A DNA stretch of 6,922 bases from Solirubrobacteraceae bacterium (lineage in GTDB: Bacteria; Actinomycetota; Thermoleophilia; Solirubrobacterales; Solirubrobacteraceae), in NCBI GenBank assembly GCA_025935735.1, contig JAICUS010000329.1, forward strand, positions 1 through 6,922, written 5' to 3'. The notes beneath the pieces are model-generated. The model was given only the letters and a program-made list of their open reading frames with translations. It was not told the origin of the DNA and searched no databases. The position numbers were made by a program, and so were the translations under genes. Below, in pieces: positions 5,975-6,922 of this stretch (position 1 is the first letter of the stretch; each line of letters starts with the position of its first letter).

Positions 5975-6363
5975 CCCTCGCCGCCGCCCGTCACCACGGG
6001 CGGCGAGGTCAACGGGTGCGCGGGGCAGCGCCGGTAGGTCCGGCCGGCGGCGAAGCGCGTCCCGCCGAGGGTCTCGCCGTTCACGCTCACCCGGCCGCCG
6101 TTCGGCACCCGCACGATCACCGCGGCCTCCTGCGTCACGCCCGTCAGGTGCACGTCCTCGTGGCCGGCGGCGCGGATGTGCACCGGGCTGAGCATCGTCC
6201 CCTCGCGCGGCACGATCCGCACGGTCACCCGGCCGACGTCGAGGCAGCCGGAGGTCATCCGGATCACCGGCACCTCCGAGCCGCCGCCCTGCGCCAGCGC
6301 GGTCGCGCCGCCGCACGCGAGCCCACACGCCAGCACCACCGCCGCTGCCAATCGTCCACGCAT
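5971..6363 (-). CDS. Small secreted protein of unknown function
   Basis: A 130-residue protein with a Sec signal peptide: MRGR, a hydrophobic Ala/Val/Leu core (5-23) and a likely cleavage after ALA (22-24, before Gln25). Cys13 and Cys17 are in the signal region, but neither context (VLAC, GLAC) is a good lipobox. The mature part is about 106 residues and rich in alternating Val/Ile/Arg strands (VTVRIVP, AVIVRVPNGGRVSVNG). It has exactly two cysteines, Cys40 in TSGCLD and Cys113 in YRRCPA, near the two ends of the predicted beta domain, which could form a disulfide. The tail is Pro/Gly-rich. I do not recognise the family. The start ATG 6363 gives a signal peptide immediately and lies 7 bp after a TACGGT box. 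The stop overlaps the convergent hydrolase stop by 4 bp. Confidence 0.75.
   Translation of the reverse strand: MRGRLAAAVVLACGLACGGATALAQGGGSEVPVIRMTSGCLDVGRVTVRIVPREGTMLSPVHIRAAGHEDVHLTGVTQEAAVIVRVPNGGRVSVNGETLGGTRFAAGRTYRRCPAHPLTSPPVVTGGGEG
5976..6008 (+). terminator. Strong GC hairpin after the metal-hydrolase stop
   Basis: A perfect 10-bp stem (5982-5991 with 5996-6005) closes a CACC tetraloop. After a 3-base bulge, three more pairs form (5976-5978 with 6006-6008). It begins one base after the rightward TAG and lies within the last dozen codons of the opposite gene, whose tail is VVTGGGEG. There is no U-tract on either strand, so it would be a non-canonical terminator, possibly bidirectional. 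Some of the symmetry may simply reflect Gly/Pro codons. Confidence 0.45.
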
Positions 6364-6370
6364 CGGCGCG

Positions 6371-6400
6371 ACCGTACCCGACGCGAGCCGCTCCCGTCCA
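6371..6400 (-). promoter_or_regulatory. Candidate promoter of the secreted-protein gene
   Basis: On the minus strand TGGACG (6400-6395, 4 of 6 to TTGACA), an 18-bp spacer and TACGGT (6376-6371, 3 of 6 to TATAAT). The expected transcription start is about 6364, one base before ATG 6363, so it is effectively leaderless. There is no Shine-Dalgarno. Confidence 0.4.
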
Positions 6401-6403
6401 GGC

Positions 6404-6425
6404 TCAGGGTCCCCTGAACTTCAGG
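6404..6425. repeat. Nested palindromes, candidate operator
   Basis: Two overlapping perfect inverted repeats. TCAGGG-TC-CCCTGA occupies 6404-6417 and CCTGAA-C-TTCAGG occupies 6413-6425. Together they give three alternating half-sites (TCAGG, CCTGA, TCAGG). They sit just upstream of the predicted -35 of the leftward secreted-protein gene and about 32-53 bp before the rightward HAD gene. This is a typical place for a regulator binding two dimers. Neither has a U-tract and neither gene reads through it, so a terminator is unlikely. Confidence 0.45.
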
Positions 6426-6449
6426 CCGCCGTCCGGCCGCCGATCACCC

Positions 6450-6456
6450 GGGGGAG
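6450..6456 (+). promoter_or_regulatory. Shine-Dalgarno-like GGGGGAG before the HAD gene
   Basis: A purine run directly abuts ATG 6457 with no spacing, but is 6 bases before the in-frame GTG at 6463. Ribosome spacing therefore favours GTG 6463, which would shorten the protein by two residues. Confidence 0.45.
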
Positions 6457-6922
6457 ATGTACGTGCTCTTCGACCTCGACGACACGCTGGTGCACTCGGA
6501 CGCCGTCCGCGAGGCGTTCGCCGTCGCCGCGCGCGAGCACGGCATCCCGGCGGGCGCGCTCGCCTCGACGCTCGACGCGCTCCCCGGCCGGCCCGCGCTC
6601 GAGGTCTTCGAGGCGCTCGGCCTGCCCGCCGCGGCCGCCCGCGACGCCACCTCCCGCTTCCTCGCCGTCCTCGACGAGCTCAACGACCGCGTCCCCACGG
6701 TCGCCTACCCGGACGCGCACAGCGTCCTGCACGAGCTCGCCGCCCGCGGGTCGACCCTGCTGCTCTCCACCGGCTCCTCCTCGGCCCGCGCGCGCCGCGT
6801 GCTCGAGCAGGAGGGCTGGGACGCCTTCGAGGTCGTCCTCGGCTCCGAGCCCGAGTGCACCAAGGGCCGCGCCCACTACGACCGCATCTCCGCCGAGGCC
6901 GCCGACGGCGGCTGGGTCCGCG
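6457..6922 (+). CDS. HAD-superfamily hydrolase (phosphoglycolate-phosphatase-like), 3' end cut by window edge
   Basis: 155 codons are present before the window ends. Seen: HAD motif I FDLDDTLV with nucleophile Asp6 and acid Asp8. A helical cap spans about 15-80. Motif II is LLLSTGS (Ser104 or Thr105), then GWDAFEVVLGSE. Motif III Lys136 lies in ECTKGRAHYDRI. Motif IV (the DD pair that binds Mg) would lie just past the edge. Family knowledge: soluble HADs of this layout (about 200-230 residues) dephosphorylate small phosphate esters. The substrate is unknown. No in-frame start exists upstream because TGA lies at 6415-6417. ATG 6457 versus GTG 6463 is open; spacing from GGGGGAG favours the GTG. 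Codons end preferentially in C, unlike korAB. Confidence 0.9.
   Translation, partial: MYVLFDLDDTLVHSDAVREAFAVAAREHGIPAGALASTLDALPGRPALEVFEALGLPAAAARDATSRFLAVLDELNDRVPTVAYPDAHSVLHELAARGSTLLLSTGSSSARARRVLEQEGWDAFEVVLGSEPECTKGRAHYDRISAEAADGGWVR

Noticed and set aside
4751..6328. Open frame of 525 codons antisense to the metal hydrolase and extending over the secreted-protein gene
   Set aside because: Repetitive Arg/Gly/Asp composition and it overlaps two supported genes; a GC artefact.
5971..6363. Lipoprotein reading of the secreted protein (Cys13 or Cys17)
   Set aside because: VLAC and GLAC do not fit the lipobox well and both lie inside the hydrophobic core; ALA before Gln25 is a better signal peptidase I site.

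Overview
The window is about 6.9 kb of very GC-rich, densely packed bacterial chromosome. Most codons end in G or C, spacers are short, and several start codons sit at or within a few bases of the predicted transcription start. This fits a high-GC actinobacterium. The near-leaderless genes with TANNNT-type -10 boxes, together with a two-subunit KorAB, would suit a Thermoleophilia/Solirubrobacterales-like lineage. That placement is an inference from style; no marker gene is present.

Layout, left to right. Positions 1-1526 hold a leftward two-gene operon: an alpha/beta-hydrolase with an epoxide-hydrolase-like active site, then an amidase-signature enzyme that runs off the left edge. The two overlap by a GTGA junction. 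A 91-bp divergent spacer (1527-1617) carries a good sigma70-like promoter for the rightward korA-korB operon (1618-4439), joined by an ATGA junction. These encode a two-subunit 2-oxoacid (probably 2-oxoglutarate):ferredoxin oxidoreductase. A small leftward gene of the DUF6812 type (4432-4746) converges on korB and overlaps its stop. It diverges across 49 bp from a rightward TIM-barrel metal-dependent hydrolase (4796-5974) with a long extra C-terminal region. That gene converges on a leftward small secreted protein (5971-6363), and their stop codons share one CTAG. A 93-bp spacer with nested palindromes separates the secreted-protein gene from a rightward HAD-family phosphatase that runs off the right edge.

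The clearest pathway content is KorAB, which links the TCA cycle to ferredoxin by converting 2-oxoglutarate and CoA to succinyl-CoA. The other genes are hydrolases (epoxide-type, amide, metal-dependent, phosphate-ester) with no visible shared substrate. They look like independent one- or two-gene units rather than one pathway.

I found no RNA gene, transposase, CRISPR array or obvious new defence system. The more unusual points are structural. Convergent genes overlap at their stops, with strong GC hairpins there. A recurrent leaderless-start design is visible. A palindrome cluster lies in the last spacer. Third-codon G/C bias on the top strand appears to invert inside the metal-hydrolase gene, whatever the orientation of the flanking genes. 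No stretch longer than 300 bases lacks a gene.
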